Origin: an uncultured Treponema sp.
GTDB taxonomy: Bacteria; Spirochaetota; Spirochaetia; Treponematales; Treponemataceae
Direction of reading: 5' to 3'
Assembly (NCBI GenBank): GCA_947174385.1
Contig: CAMWIU010000006.1
Coordinates: forward strand, 1 to 36,800
Length of the DNA stretch: 36,800 bases
The translations under genes were made by a program, and so were the position numbers. Shown here in pieces: positions 1 to 8,970 of this stretch (the stretch's first letter is position 1; each line of letters begins with the position of its first letter). Below the pieces are notes generated by a model. It was not told where the DNA came from, did not search any database, and saw nothing but the letters and a program-made list of their open reading frames with translations.

Positions 1-2
1 AA

Positions 3-1622
3 TTTTTTATTGGCAACGATCAGGAATTTCAAAAAAAATTTATTTCAATAAACGAATGCAGAATCGAAAGCGTGCGCGGAACTTTGCTCGAAAATGTTTC
101 GTGGAAAATGCGCTCGAAAGAAGCGTGGCTTGTCGTGGGCGCGAATGGAAGCGGCAAGGCGAATTTTTTGAACGCGCTCGCGGGCGATGGCGCGCGATTT
201 GTCCCGAACAAAGACGGCGCGTTTTTTTCGAATGCTTTTGAAAATTCCGCAGAAATCATTTCGCTGGAAAAAGCCGCCGCGCTGATTGAAGAGGAGCGCG
301 CGAACGACGAAAGCGAATATGTCGAAGGCGGCGTGGATCACGGAAGGACTGCGCGAGTTTTTTTATGCGAAGGAATTTTGGGCAAAAAAATTCGGCGGCA
401 AACAAACGGCGAATTTGAAATTCCGGAAACGGGCGCGCGCTTGGAAAATTTTCCCGAAGTGAAACTTTGCGGCATTGAAAATATTTTGGATCGTGGGCTG
501 AAATATCTTTCCACCGGCGAAATTCGCAGGACGTATTTGTGCCGCGCGCTTTTGGGAAAAAAGCGGCTTTTGATTTTGAGCGACCCATTTGCAGGGCTGG
601 ACGCGCAAAGCCGAAAAATTCTTTTGGATTTTTTTGACGGAATCGCCACGCGACAATTGAAAAATTCTGGCGAAGATGCTGGCGCGTTTCCGCGAATAAT
701 TTTGTCGATGGAACGCTTCAATGAAATTCCCGAATCGATAAATTGCGTTTTGGAATTTTCGAAAAATGCGATTTCATTTTGCGGAAGCCGCCGCGAATAT
801 GAGGAAATTCTTTCGCAACGCCAAAAAGAAAATTCCGATTTCCGCGAAAAAAATAAAATCGAATTCAAGCAGACTGTTCAAAATCTTGTCGCCGAAAATT
901 TTTCGGACGAAAAAAATTCCGCAGAAAAAATTCTCGTGGAAATGCGCGGCATAAATGTTGGCTGGGGCGAACATCGTGTTTTGCGTGATTTGAGCTGGAC
1001 GTTGCGGCGCGGCGAGCATTGGCTGATTCGCGGGCCGAACGGTTCTGGCAAGACGACTTTTTTGGAATTGATTACAGGCGACAATATGCAGGTTTTTTGC
1101 AACGACGTGAAAATTTTTGGTGCGCGGCGCGGTTCGGGCGAAACGATTTGGGACATCAAAAAACGGCTTGGAATTGTTTCGTATCGTTTGCATGTCGAAT
1201 ATCGGATGGTCGGACAAAATTTGCTCGGCGTGATTGTTTCGGGCTTTCACGATTCGATCGGGCTGTACGAAGCGGCGAGCGACGTGGAAATTGTGGCGGC
1301 GAAAAAGTGGCTCGCGCTCGGCGGATTTTCCGGGCGTGAAAACGAGCAGTTCAGCAATTTGAGTTACGGCGAGCAACGCGCGATTTTGATTTTGCGCGCT
1401 TCGGTCAAGTCGCCCGAAATCCTGATTTTGGACGAGCCGTGCCATGGGCTTGACGAAAATTTCCGCCAGAAGATTTTGGATTTGCTTGAAACAATCGCCG
1501 AAAGCGGCACGACGACTTTGCTTCACGTGACGCACGATCCGAGCGAAGCGCTTGCGTGCGAAAAAAATATTTTGGAATTTCTTCCCAATGAAAATCCAAT
1601 GTATAAAATCATTGAATTATAA
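3..1622 (+). CDS. ABC transporter ATP-binding protein with two ABC domains (ModF-like), 5' end uncertain/possibly partial at contig edge
   Basis: Walker A GANGSGKANF and GPNGSGKTTF, signatures LSTGEIRR and LSYGEQRA, Walker B LLILSDPFAGLD and ILILDEPCHGLD; frame is open to the contig start. Confidence 0.85.
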   Translation, partial: FFIGNDQEFQKKFISINECRIESVRGTLLENVSWKMRSKEAWLVVGANGSGKANFLNALAGDGARFVPNKDGAFFSNAFENSAEIISLEKAAALIEEERANDESEYVEGGVDHGRTARVFLCEGILGKKIRRQTNGEFEIPETGARLENFPEVKLCGIENILDRGLKYLSTGEIRRTYLCRALLGKKRLLILSDPFAGLDAQSRKILLDFFDGIATRQLKNSGEDAGAFPRIILSMERFNEIPESINCVLEFSKNAISFCGSRREYEEILSQRQKENSDFREKNKIEFKQTVQNLVAENFSDEKNSAEKILVEMRGINVGWGEHRVLRDLSWTLRRGEHWLIRGPNGSGKTTFLELITGDNMQVFCNDVKIFGARRGSGETIWDIKKRLGIVSYRLHVEYRMVGQNLLGVIVSGFHDSIGLYEAASDVEIVAAKKWLALGGFSGRENEQFSNLSYGEQRAILILRASVKSPEILILDEPCHGLDENFRQKILDLLETIAESGTTTLLHVTHDPSEALACEKNILEFLPNENPMYKIIEL

Positions 1623-1646
1623 ATTTGAAAAATAGCGAGGAACGAA

Positions 1647-2750
1647 ATGAAAAAAAATATCAAAGTCTTTTTCCTGATTTGCATTGTCGCGGCTTTCTTT
1701 TTGCAAAGCGCGTGTTCGAAAAAAAATGTGAAGAAATCGTCTGCTGTCGAGTCGCCTGTTTTAGACGATGCAGAAATTTTTGATGAAAAAAATTTTCCTG
1801 AAGCTGTCATGCGCAAAGGCTACACGCATCCTTATCGTTGGAATAAAATTGAAGGCGAAAAAGTGCGCTTCAAGGAAATTTGGGGCTATGTTCTTGCCGA
1901 GCGTTTGAATGAATGGGATCGCGACACACCGTTGACCGACATCGGACTTTTTGCCGTGGAAGTTGATTGCTATGGAAATCTCGAACGCGCCCCCTCCCGC
2001 AGCCTTATAAAAAATTTCAATGGCCGCGTTCATTTGGTGGCGGTGTGCCAAAGTCGCTCGCTCACGCATTTTGTGATTGACGCGCGATTCGGAAAGCGCG
2101 ACAGGCTTGTGCGAGATTTGATTTCCGCTTCCAAAGATTTTGACGGCTTGCAAATTGATTACGAGCTTGTTCCAAAATTGGACGGCGAGGATTTTGCGGA
2201 ATTTCTCAGGCTTTTGAAAAAAGGGCTTGGCTCAAAACAGCTCACTGTTTGCGTCCACGCGCGTACAAAAAAATTGCAAGACGATGTTGAGGATTACGAG
2301 CGGCTTGCGAAAATTTGCGACAAAGTTATGATTATGGCTTACGACGAACATTGGGCCACGAGCGCGCCCGGCTCGCCTGCTTCGATGGATTGGTGCAAGC
2401 GCATAGGCGAATACGCGCTCAGCATTTTGCCGCAGGAAAAATATATAATCGGCGTTCCCTTCTACGGACGCAGTTGGATAACCGAGGGCGACAGGCCAGC
2501 AGGCGCGTGGCAATTCAACGGTTCGAATCGGAGGCTTTCCGAAAATAAAGTGGAAAGAATAAAACGCAAGGACGGAATTCCATATTTTGAATTTGAAACG
2601 ACAGTAAAAGTAATTCAATATTACGAAGACGCGACTTCGCTCGTGCATCGTTGCAGAATGTATCAATCGCAAGGATTTTCCAATGTGGCGTTTTGGCGAA
2701 TGGGACAAGAAGACGCAGCATTTTGGCAATGGATAGAAATTGAAAAATGA
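1647..2750 (+). CDS. GH18-family-like glycoside hydrolase lipoprotein
   Basis: N-terminal signal with lipobox LQSAC; DGLQIDYE resembles GH18 DxxDxDxE; MIMAYDEHW and YIIGVPFYGRSW motifs. Confidence 0.8.
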   Translation: MKKNIKVFFLICIVAAFFLQSACSKKNVKKSSAVESPVLDDAEIFDEKNFPEAVMRKGYTHPYRWNKIEGEKVRFKEIWGYVLAERLNEWDRDTPLTDIGLFAVEVDCYGNLERAPSRSLIKNFNGRVHLVAVCQSRSLTHFVIDARFGKRDRLVRDLISASKDFDGLQIDYELVPKLDGEDFAEFLRLLKKGLGSKQLTVCVHARTKKLQDDVEDYERLAKICDKVMIMAYDEHWATSAPGSPASMDWCKRIGEYALSILPQEKYIIGVPFYGRSWITEGDRPAGAWQFNGSNRRLSENKVERIKRKDGIPYFEFETTVKVIQYYEDATSLVHRCRMYQSQGFSNVAFWRMGQEDAAFWQWIEIEK

Positions 2751-2959
2751 CTTTCGAAAAATGCGAGCCTTGTCTCCGTCCAAAGCTTGAATGCTGGCGG
2801 ATGATGAAGATGCGAGCTTTTTCAAAATCCAAAGCATTTCCGCAGAACCATGAATGTATTTTTTAAAACGCTCGCGCTTTTCAAAAAAATCGGTCACAAA
2901 AGTTAAAAAATCTTTAATAATAAAAATTCTAAAAAAAATCAAATTTAAAAAAAAACTAC

Positions 2960-2990
2960 TTGACATACCCCCCCCATATTATGGTATAAT
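2960..2990 (+). promoter_or_regulatory. sigma70-type promoter TTGACA-N19-TATAAT with C8 tract (2968-2975) in the spacer
   Basis: TTGACA 2960-2965, TATAAT 2985-2990, 19-nt spacer containing CCCCCCCC. Confidence 0.7.
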
Positions 2991-3121
2991 ACTCTAAATT
3001 CTTTTAAGGGATATATCATTATCAATTTATAAAAAAAGATAATTTGTTCTCCCTGTTGTATGTAACTTTGATAGATATTTATAATATTGCTCCTAATGCT
3101 GAATTTATTAAGGATTTGATT

Positions 3122-3352
3122 ATGGAAAAAATTTATACGATATTAAAAGAAATAAGACCAGAATTTGACTTTTCAGAAAGTGAAGACTTTGTTGAAGATG
3201 GTATACTAGATTCATTTGATTTAGTTACTTTAGTTTCTGAATTAGAATCAAATTATGATATAAAAATAGACGGGCTAAATATTGTGCCAGAAAATTTTAT
3301 TAATGTCGAAACTATAGCAGCTCTTGTAAGAAAATCAGGGGGAATTGTTTGA
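3122..3352 (+). CDS. acyl carrier protein
   Basis: ~76 aa, DGILDSFDLVTLVSELE with phosphopantetheine Ser in DSF; ATG at 3122 preceded by AAGGA-like RBS. Confidence 0.85.
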   Translation: MEKIYTILKEIRPEFDFSESEDFVEDGILDSFDLVTLVSELESNYDIKIDGLNIVPENFINVETIAALVRKSGGIV

Positions 3353-4422
3353 AAACGACTTTCAGTGGAAAAAGAATTTCTGCAATTCTATCTGTATTAC
3401 CTGAAAACCAGTACTTTTTCGATGACGAAGTAGGCAATTATTCTTTCCCTCCCCAGCAAACAATGAGATTAAAAAAAATTATGGGATTTAATAAACATCG
3501 CATTTCAAAAGAAAACAGCACATGTTCAGATTTTTGTATTTATGGATTAAATCATCTTGTTAAAAATAAAGTCGTCAGCAAAGAAGAAATTGGCGCAATA
3601 GTTACGGTTTCATTGTGTCCTGATTATTTCGTTCCTCATATCGGAAATATTATTCAAGAGGAATTCGCTTTGCCCCATGATATTGTGTCTATCGACTTAG
3701 CACAAGGATGCTGCGGTTTTGTTTTAGGTTTAAACCAAGCTTTTATGTTACTTGAACATATTGAACAAGGAAAAAAGGTATTACTGTTTAATACAGATAT
3801 TCTTAGTCATAAGGTTTCCAAAAGAGACAGGAACGATTTCCCATTGATTGGAGATGCCACAACTATTACAATTATTGAAAATTCTTCAAATAATGAAAAA
3901 ATTTTTTTTAGAGCATATAATGATGGAACACGAGGCAAAGCTTTGATTATTCCTGCAGGAGGTTTTAAAAATCCATCTAATCAAGAAACTTCAATAATGC
4001 GACCTATCGGTGATGGCAATTTTAGAGCTTTGGATCATATACATATGGATGGAACTGCGGTTTTTCAATTTGTTCAAGAAGAAGTTCCTTTGCTGATAAA
4101 TGAAATATTACAAGATTCTGATATTTCAATATCTGATATAGATTATTTTTTATTACATCAGCCCAATAAGTTTATGTTACAAAAATTGTGTGATAAAATT
4201 GGAATTCCTTATGAAAAGGCTCCTATGAATATTGTGGAAAATTTTGGAAATCCTAGTGGTGCGTCTATACCATTAAATATCTGCTATAATCTTAAAAACA
4301 ATATTTTAAATGAAAGTTTAAAATTATGCTTAGCTGCTTTTGGTTCTGGTTTGGCATGGATGTCTATGGTTCTAAATACAGAAAAATTTGATTATTGTGA
4401 TTTAATAGAATCAAATTTGTAA
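3349..4422 (+). CDS. 3-oxoacyl-ACP synthase III (FabH-like ketosynthase)
   Basis: Cys in LAQGCCGFVLGL, His in LLHQPNKFML, Asn in NFGNPSGAS; TTG start overlaps ACP stop. Confidence 0.88.
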   Translation: MKTTFSGKRISAILSVLPENQYFFDDEVGNYSFPPQQTMRLKKIMGFNKHRISKENSTCSDFCIYGLNHLVKNKVVSKEEIGAIVTVSLCPDYFVPHIGNIIQEEFALPHDIVSIDLAQGCCGFVLGLNQAFMLLEHIEQGKKVLLFNTDILSHKVSKRDRNDFPLIGDATTITIIENSSNNEKIFFRAYNDGTRGKALIIPAGGFKNPSNQETSIMRPIGDGNFRALDHIHMDGTAVFQFVQEEVPLLINEILQDSDISISDIDYFLLHQPNKFMLQKLCDKIGIPYEKAPMNIVENFGNPSGASIPLNICYNLKNNILNESLKLCLAAFGSGLAWMSMVLNTEKFDYCDLIESNL

Positions 4423-4651
4423 TTATGAACTTGGCATATAATGAGATTAATTACCATGATTAGAAAAGTAGGTGTAAAAATTAGTAATTTAGATTATTTG
4501 ATTTCGGAGACGTTTGATGGTGCTCTTTTAGATATTATTTCTACTATATATAGAAGAGTATAAATTGAAGAAAGTGGTTGAATTAGTTGGGAGTAAAGTA
4601 GTATTCAGATTGTTGTACACAAAATTTGATTAAATACGGATGGTGTTGAAC

Positions 4652-5398
4652 ATGAATTTTACAAACAAAACATATATAATAACTGGGGCGGCTTCCGGAT
4701 TAGGTAGGGCTGTTGCAGTTGAATTATCGAAACTTGGAGCAAATCTTGTTCTTCTTGATTTGAATAGTTCAGGACTTGAAGAAACAAAGAAAATCTGTCG
4801 GCAAAATGCTTGTGTTACGCTTCTTGCTATTGATATTACTGACTTTGATGCAATAAAACGAGCTTTTTCGGAAAATGATTGGGGGGGGGTATCAGGTTTT
4901 GTTCATTGTGCAGGGATTCCTTGCATAGCTCCTATAAAGACTTTGTCTTATGAAACTTATTTAAGGGTGATGCAAGTGAATGCTTTTGCCGCACTGGAAA
5001 TTGTAAAATGGTTTGCAAATAAAAAGAATCATAACATAGAAAATCCGAGTGTTGTTTTGGTTTCTTCAGTTTATGGTTTGGTTGGTTCTGCCGGCAATAC
5101 TGCGTATGCTATGTCAAAAGGTGCGATTCAGGCTATGACAAAATCTCTTGCAATAGAACTTGCGCCCAAGAGGATTCGAGTTAATTGTGTTGCCCCTGGA
5201 TTTATGCATTCAAATATGGAGGCTAATATTAGTAAATATTTTGATTCTGCTCATGAGCAGATACTTGAAAAGTTGCATCCTCTTGGTATGGGAAATCCGG
5301 AAAATGTTGCTGGAATGATTTGCTTTCTTTTGTCTGAGCATAGCAAATGGATAACTGGTTCAATTATTAGTGTGGACGGAGGTTTTACTGCACAATGA
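4652..5398 (+). CDS. SDR-family oxidoreductase (FabG-like) with internal G9 tract at 4881-4889
   Basis: TGAASGLG, YAMSK catalytic motif, NCVAPGF, C-terminal GSIISVDGGFTAQ. Confidence 0.9.
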   Translation: MNFTNKTYIITGAASGLGRAVAVELSKLGANLVLLDLNSSGLEETKKICRQNACVTLLAIDITDFDAIKRAFSENDWGGVSGFVHCAGIPCIAPIKTLSYETYLRVMQVNAFAALEIVKWFANKKNHNIENPSVVLVSSVYGLVGSAGNTAYAMSKGAIQAMTKSLAIELAPKRIRVNCVAPGFMHSNMEANISKYFDSAHEQILEKLHPLGMGNPENVAGMICFLLSEHSKWITGSIISVDGGFTAQ

Positions 5399-6144
5399 CG
5401 GTAGGTGAGTATACATTAATAACCGGTGCGTCGTCAGGAATTGGACGGCAGATTGCAGTCACATTGTCTCAGACAGACAATGTGATTCTGTGTGGACGCA
5501 ATGAAGAGAAACTTACAGAGACAAAACGATTATGTGCATCGCAATCAAATGTTCTTATATGGAAATATGATGTTTCTCGAGTAGCTTCTGTTGAAAGTGT
5601 TTTGAAAGATTTTATTGATACAAATCAAATCTTTATTTCAAAATATGTACATTCTGCCGGTGTTGACGGAATGAGACCTTTGCGTTCTTTGGATTGTGAT
5701 TTTGTCCATAATGTTTATTCCGTAAATATATTTTCGTTTATTTTTATCATGAAAGCATTGTGTAGCAAAAAGATAAATAAATCCAAAATAAGAAATGCGG
5801 TGATAATTTCATCAAATATTGCAGAAATGGGAGCCAAAGCTTTTGTTGCATACGGTGGTTCGAAAGCGGCGGCAAACGGAGTTGTTAGATCAATGGCATT
5901 GGAACTTGCTCCTGATGTCCGTGTAAATTCGGTTTCACCAGGAGCAATCAAGACCGACATGACAGATGCTATGCAAATGGATGATGCTGTGATTAAACGA
6001 ATGAAAAATACCTATCCGCTTGGATTTGGTAAAACCGATTACATTGCTGATGTTGTAAAATTCCTGTTATCCGATGAGTCTTCATGGATTACAGGTCAAA
6101 ATATAGTTGTTGATGGTGGAAGAACCATCAATCTTAATGGCTAA
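5395..6144 (+). CDS. SDR-family oxidoreductase (FabG-like)
   Basis: TGASSGIG, YGGSKAA, VNSVSPGAIKT, ITGQNIVVDGGRT; ATGA overlap with previous gene. Confidence 0.9.
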   Translation: MTVGEYTLITGASSGIGRQIAVTLSQTDNVILCGRNEEKLTETKRLCASQSNVLIWKYDVSRVASVESVLKDFIDTNQIFISKYVHSAGVDGMRPLRSLDCDFVHNVYSVNIFSFIFIMKALCSKKINKSKIRNAVIISSNIAEMGAKAFVAYGGSKAAANGVVRSMALELAPDVRVNSVSPGAIKTDMTDAMQMDDAVIKRMKNTYPLGFGKTDYIADVVKFLLSDESSWITGQNIVVDGGRTINLNG

Positions 6145-6160
6145 TGCTAAGGAGTTTTGT

Positions 6161-6373
6161 ATGACAAGAGAAGAAAAAATCAGAGCAATTGAAGAAGTGA
6201 TGGAGCTTGATGAGGGAATCCTCAAGGAAGATTCTGTCCTTTGTGACTTTGAAGAATGGGATAGCATGACAAAGTTAGCCCTTGTTGCTGAAAGTCAAAA
6301 GATTTTTGATAAAAACTTGACAGGAACTGTGGTCAAAGAATGTAAGACTGTAGCGGATCTGCTTAATTTATGA
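6161..6373 (+). CDS. acyl carrier protein (second)
   Basis: ~70 aa with EEWDSMTKLALVAE phosphopantetheine site. Confidence 0.75.
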   Translation: MTREEKIRAIEEVMELDEGILKEDSVLCDFEEWDSMTKLALVAESQKIFDKNLTGTVVKECKTVADLLNL

Positions 6374-6386
6374 ATTGGAATTTTAT

Positions 6387-7016
6387 ATGAAAGATTTGAT
6401 TATTGTTTGTGCGGGGGCCATGGGAAGAGAAGTTCTTCAAATGGTAAAAGATATCAATAGTTTTTCACCTACATGGAATGTGCTTGGTTTTTTAAGTGAT
6501 GTTGCAGGAGTACTTGATAATTATTCTTATAAAGAAAAAATCATAGGTACAATAAAAGACTGGAACGTTGAACCAAATCAAAATTTTGCGTTAGCGATTT
6601 CTGATTGTGCAGATAAGAAAAAAATTATTGAGACGCTTTCTTCCAAAGGTGCGAATTTTGTAACAATAATTCATCCTTCCGCAATTATAAGTGATACTGC
6701 TAAAATTGGAAAAGGCAGCATTATTTATTGGAATTTGAATTTAGGTCCTGATTGCATAATTGGTGATTATTGCACGATAATGACGACCATCGGACACGAT
6801 TCCATTATCGGTGATTTTTCAACAGTGTGCGGCAATACCAGTGTTAATGGTCATGTAACTATTGGTCGTGAAACATTTATTGGAAGCAATGCTGCCATCG
6901 TACCTGGAAAAAAGATTGGAAATAATGTTCATATTGGTCTTGGTAGCGTTGTTATAAAAAATGTGAAGGATGGAAAACATGTTTTTGGCAACCCAGCCAA
7001 AGTTGTTGATTTGTAA
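6387..7016 (+). CDS. NeuD/PglD-like left-handed beta-helix sugar O/N-acyltransferase
   Basis: N-terminal LIIVCAGAMGREVLQ, hexapeptide repeats (IIGDYCTI..IIGDFSTV..VTIGRETFIGSNAAIVPGKKIGNNVHIGLGSVVIKNV). Confidence 0.85.
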   Translation: MKDLIIVCAGAMGREVLQMVKDINSFSPTWNVLGFLSDVAGVLDNYSYKEKIIGTIKDWNVEPNQNFALAISDCADKKKIIETLSSKGANFVTIIHPSAIISDTAKIGKGSIIYWNLNLGPDCIIGDYCTIMTTIGHDSIIGDFSTVCGNTSVNGHVTIGRETFIGSNAAIVPGKKIGNNVHIGLGSVVIKNVKDGKHVFGNPAKVVDL

Positions 7017-7034
7017 TAGTTAACAGAGGAAAAA

Positions 7035-8570
7035 ATGCATTACAATTTTTACAATGAATTTGCGGATACTGTGAAGAATAACCCGCAGAAAGTCGCGGTA
7101 TATGACGGTGGTGTTTCTGTAACCTTTTACCAATTGCATGCGCGGGAACTTAAGTTTGCCGTGTGTTTGGATTCTGTGATTGCAGGAAAGATAAAAACTC
7201 CTGTGGGCGTGTTTTTGCCAAAATGCACGGATTCCATAGCTGCCGACATTGCCATAATTCACACGGGCAATTTTTACATGAACCTTGACGTGAAATATCC
7301 CGAAGAGCGTCTAAGAAATGTTTTTAAAACCGTACAGCCGTCTTGCGTTGTGACATCGAATAAATATAAGCCGATTATGGAAAGCGTGGATTCTTCCATA
7401 CCGCTTGTGATTGTTGATGAGATTACAGACAATGCTGTTGAGGAAAGTTTTTTAGGAAAACTTGCAAATCGTTTGGAAATGATGATAGATACAGATCCGC
7501 TATGCATTATCAACACTTCTGGCTCCACGGGAACTCCCAAAGGTGTGGCACTCACACACAGAGGTTTTTTTGACTATATATGCTGCACTACAGAGACTTG
7601 GAAACTTTCTGATGATGAAATCATCGGCTCAATGGCACCAATAGCTTTTGATCATTTCAGTTTTGAACTTTGTATGCTCATGGCAAAGTCGGCAACTCTT
7701 GTTATAATACCTGACCAGTTTAATATGTTTCCTGTGAAAATACTCAACTTGATGAATGAACATAAAGTTACATTTATTTTTTGGGTTCCTACAATTATGG
7801 TGAATATTGCGAACATGGGCTTGCTTGAAAAAATTCCTATGCCTACTATTCGTCATATTTGGTTTGCAGGTGAAGTTTTCCCGACAAATAAATTTAATAT
7901 TTGGTACAGGGCTTTTCCAAAATCGGTTCAATTTGTAAATTTGTATGGTCCATGTGAAATAACGGTTGATTGTACATGGTTTGAAATAACGCATGAATAT
8001 GATGAAAATAAACCACTTCCTATCGGTTTTGCCTGTAAAAATACGGACATTTTGCTTTTAAATGAAAATAACCAGCTTGTAGGAAAAAACGAAGAAGGGG
8101 AAATTTGCGTGCGTGGAACAGGACTTGCAATGGGATATTACAACAATCCGGAAAAAACGGCGGCAGCATTTGTTCAAAATCCTTTGAACAAGTCATATCC
8201 GGAATTGATTTATCGCACAGGCGATATCGGGCTTGTCAATGATGATGGGGAAATAATTTTCAAAGGTCGAAAAGATACGCTTATCAAACATTCCGGTTAT
8301 CGTATTGAGCTTTCCGAAATTGAGCATATCATTATGAATAAACTCAAATTGGTAAAAAACTGTTGTGTCGTTTACAACTGGAGCAAGAAAGAAATCACGC
8401 TCTTTTATGAAAATGACACAGAACTTGCTGTGGCTGACTTGCGAAAGAAGCTTGCCGCAGATTTGCCGAAATATATGATTCCCACGGCATATATTTATAT
8501 GAAAGAGTTGCCACGAGGCGGAACCGGTAAAATAGACAGGGCTTTGTTGAATAAGCGGGTAAATGAATGA
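7035..8570 (+). CDS. AMP-dependent synthetase/ligase, amino-acid-adenylation/DltA-like
   Basis: INTSGSTGTPKGVALTHRG, NLYGPCEITVDCT, YRTGDIG, RGGTGKIDR motifs. Confidence 0.88.
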   Translation: MHYNFYNEFADTVKNNPQKVAVYDGGVSVTFYQLHARELKFAVCLDSVIAGKIKTPVGVFLPKCTDSIAADIAIIHTGNFYMNLDVKYPEERLRNVFKTVQPSCVVTSNKYKPIMESVDSSIPLVIVDEITDNAVEESFLGKLANRLEMMIDTDPLCIINTSGSTGTPKGVALTHRGFFDYICCTTETWKLSDDEIIGSMAPIAFDHFSFELCMLMAKSATLVIIPDQFNMFPVKILNLMNEHKVTFIFWVPTIMVNIANMGLLEKIPMPTIRHIWFAGEVFPTNKFNIWYRAFPKSVQFVNLYGPCEITVDCTWFEITHEYDENKPLPIGFACKNTDILLLNENNQLVGKNEEGEICVRGTGLAMGYYNNPEKTAAAFVQNPLNKSYPELIYRTGDIGLVNDDGEIIFKGRKDTLIKHSGYRIELSEIEHIIMNKLKLVKNCCVVYNWSKKEITLFYENDTELAVADLRKKLAADLPKYMIPTAYIYMKELPRGGTGKIDRALLNKRVNE

Positions 8571-8592
8571 TTATTATTTGAATTTAAAACTA

Positions 8593-8621
8593 TTGTTGTT
8601 TTTATGTAAATATGATATAAT
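8593..8621 (+). promoter_or_regulatory. putative sigma70 promoter TTGTTG-N17-TATAAT upstream of the unknown-HD gene pair
   Basis: Position and spacing just upstream of ATG at 8647. Confidence 0.4.
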
Positions 8622-8646
8622 AATTAATCTTTTGGGAGAAAATCTT

Positions 8647-8970
8647 ATGATAAAATTTATAGGTATGGAATATCTTGCTGCGCTAGCATTGATACAACTA
8701 GAAAAAGAGGAAATTTCTCTTGCTGAATTAAATCGGTTTCGTATCAATGTCGTAAAGGCATTTAAGGACAAAGAGATTACTTCTGTATTCTTGTTTTCTG
8801 ATAATTATGCCATGGAACTTGTCAGAAATTATTCAGATTGTTTCGAACTTATAAACAATGATACTGTTCTTAGGAGGAAGGTGTCGAACGACATTCTTAT
8901 TTCAAAATTCTTGGCATATCTCTCAAACGATGTCTTGAAAGCGGCATTTAATTCTGCAAAAATTGCATGA
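8647..8970 (+). CDS. hypothetical protein, 107 aa, coupled to HD-domain gene
   Basis: ORF with RBS-like GGGAG; stop overlaps ATG of next gene (ATGA). Confidence 0.7.
   Translation: MIKFIGMEYLAALALIQLEKEEISLAELNRFRINVVKAFKDKEITSVFLFSDNYAMELVRNYSDCFELINNDTVLRRKVSNDILISKFLAYLSNDVLKAAFNSAKIA

Noticed and set aside
2948-2956. Poly-A/T runs of 7-9 nt as additional phase-variation tracts
   Set aside because: Such runs are common throughout this A-rich sequence and carry little specificity compared with G/C tracts.
4440-4563. 35-aa ORF (MIRKVGVKISNLDYLISETFDGALLDIISTIYRRV) in the gap between KASIII and SDR
   Set aside because: Too short and unsupported; the gap may contain a gene remnant but I cannot identify it.
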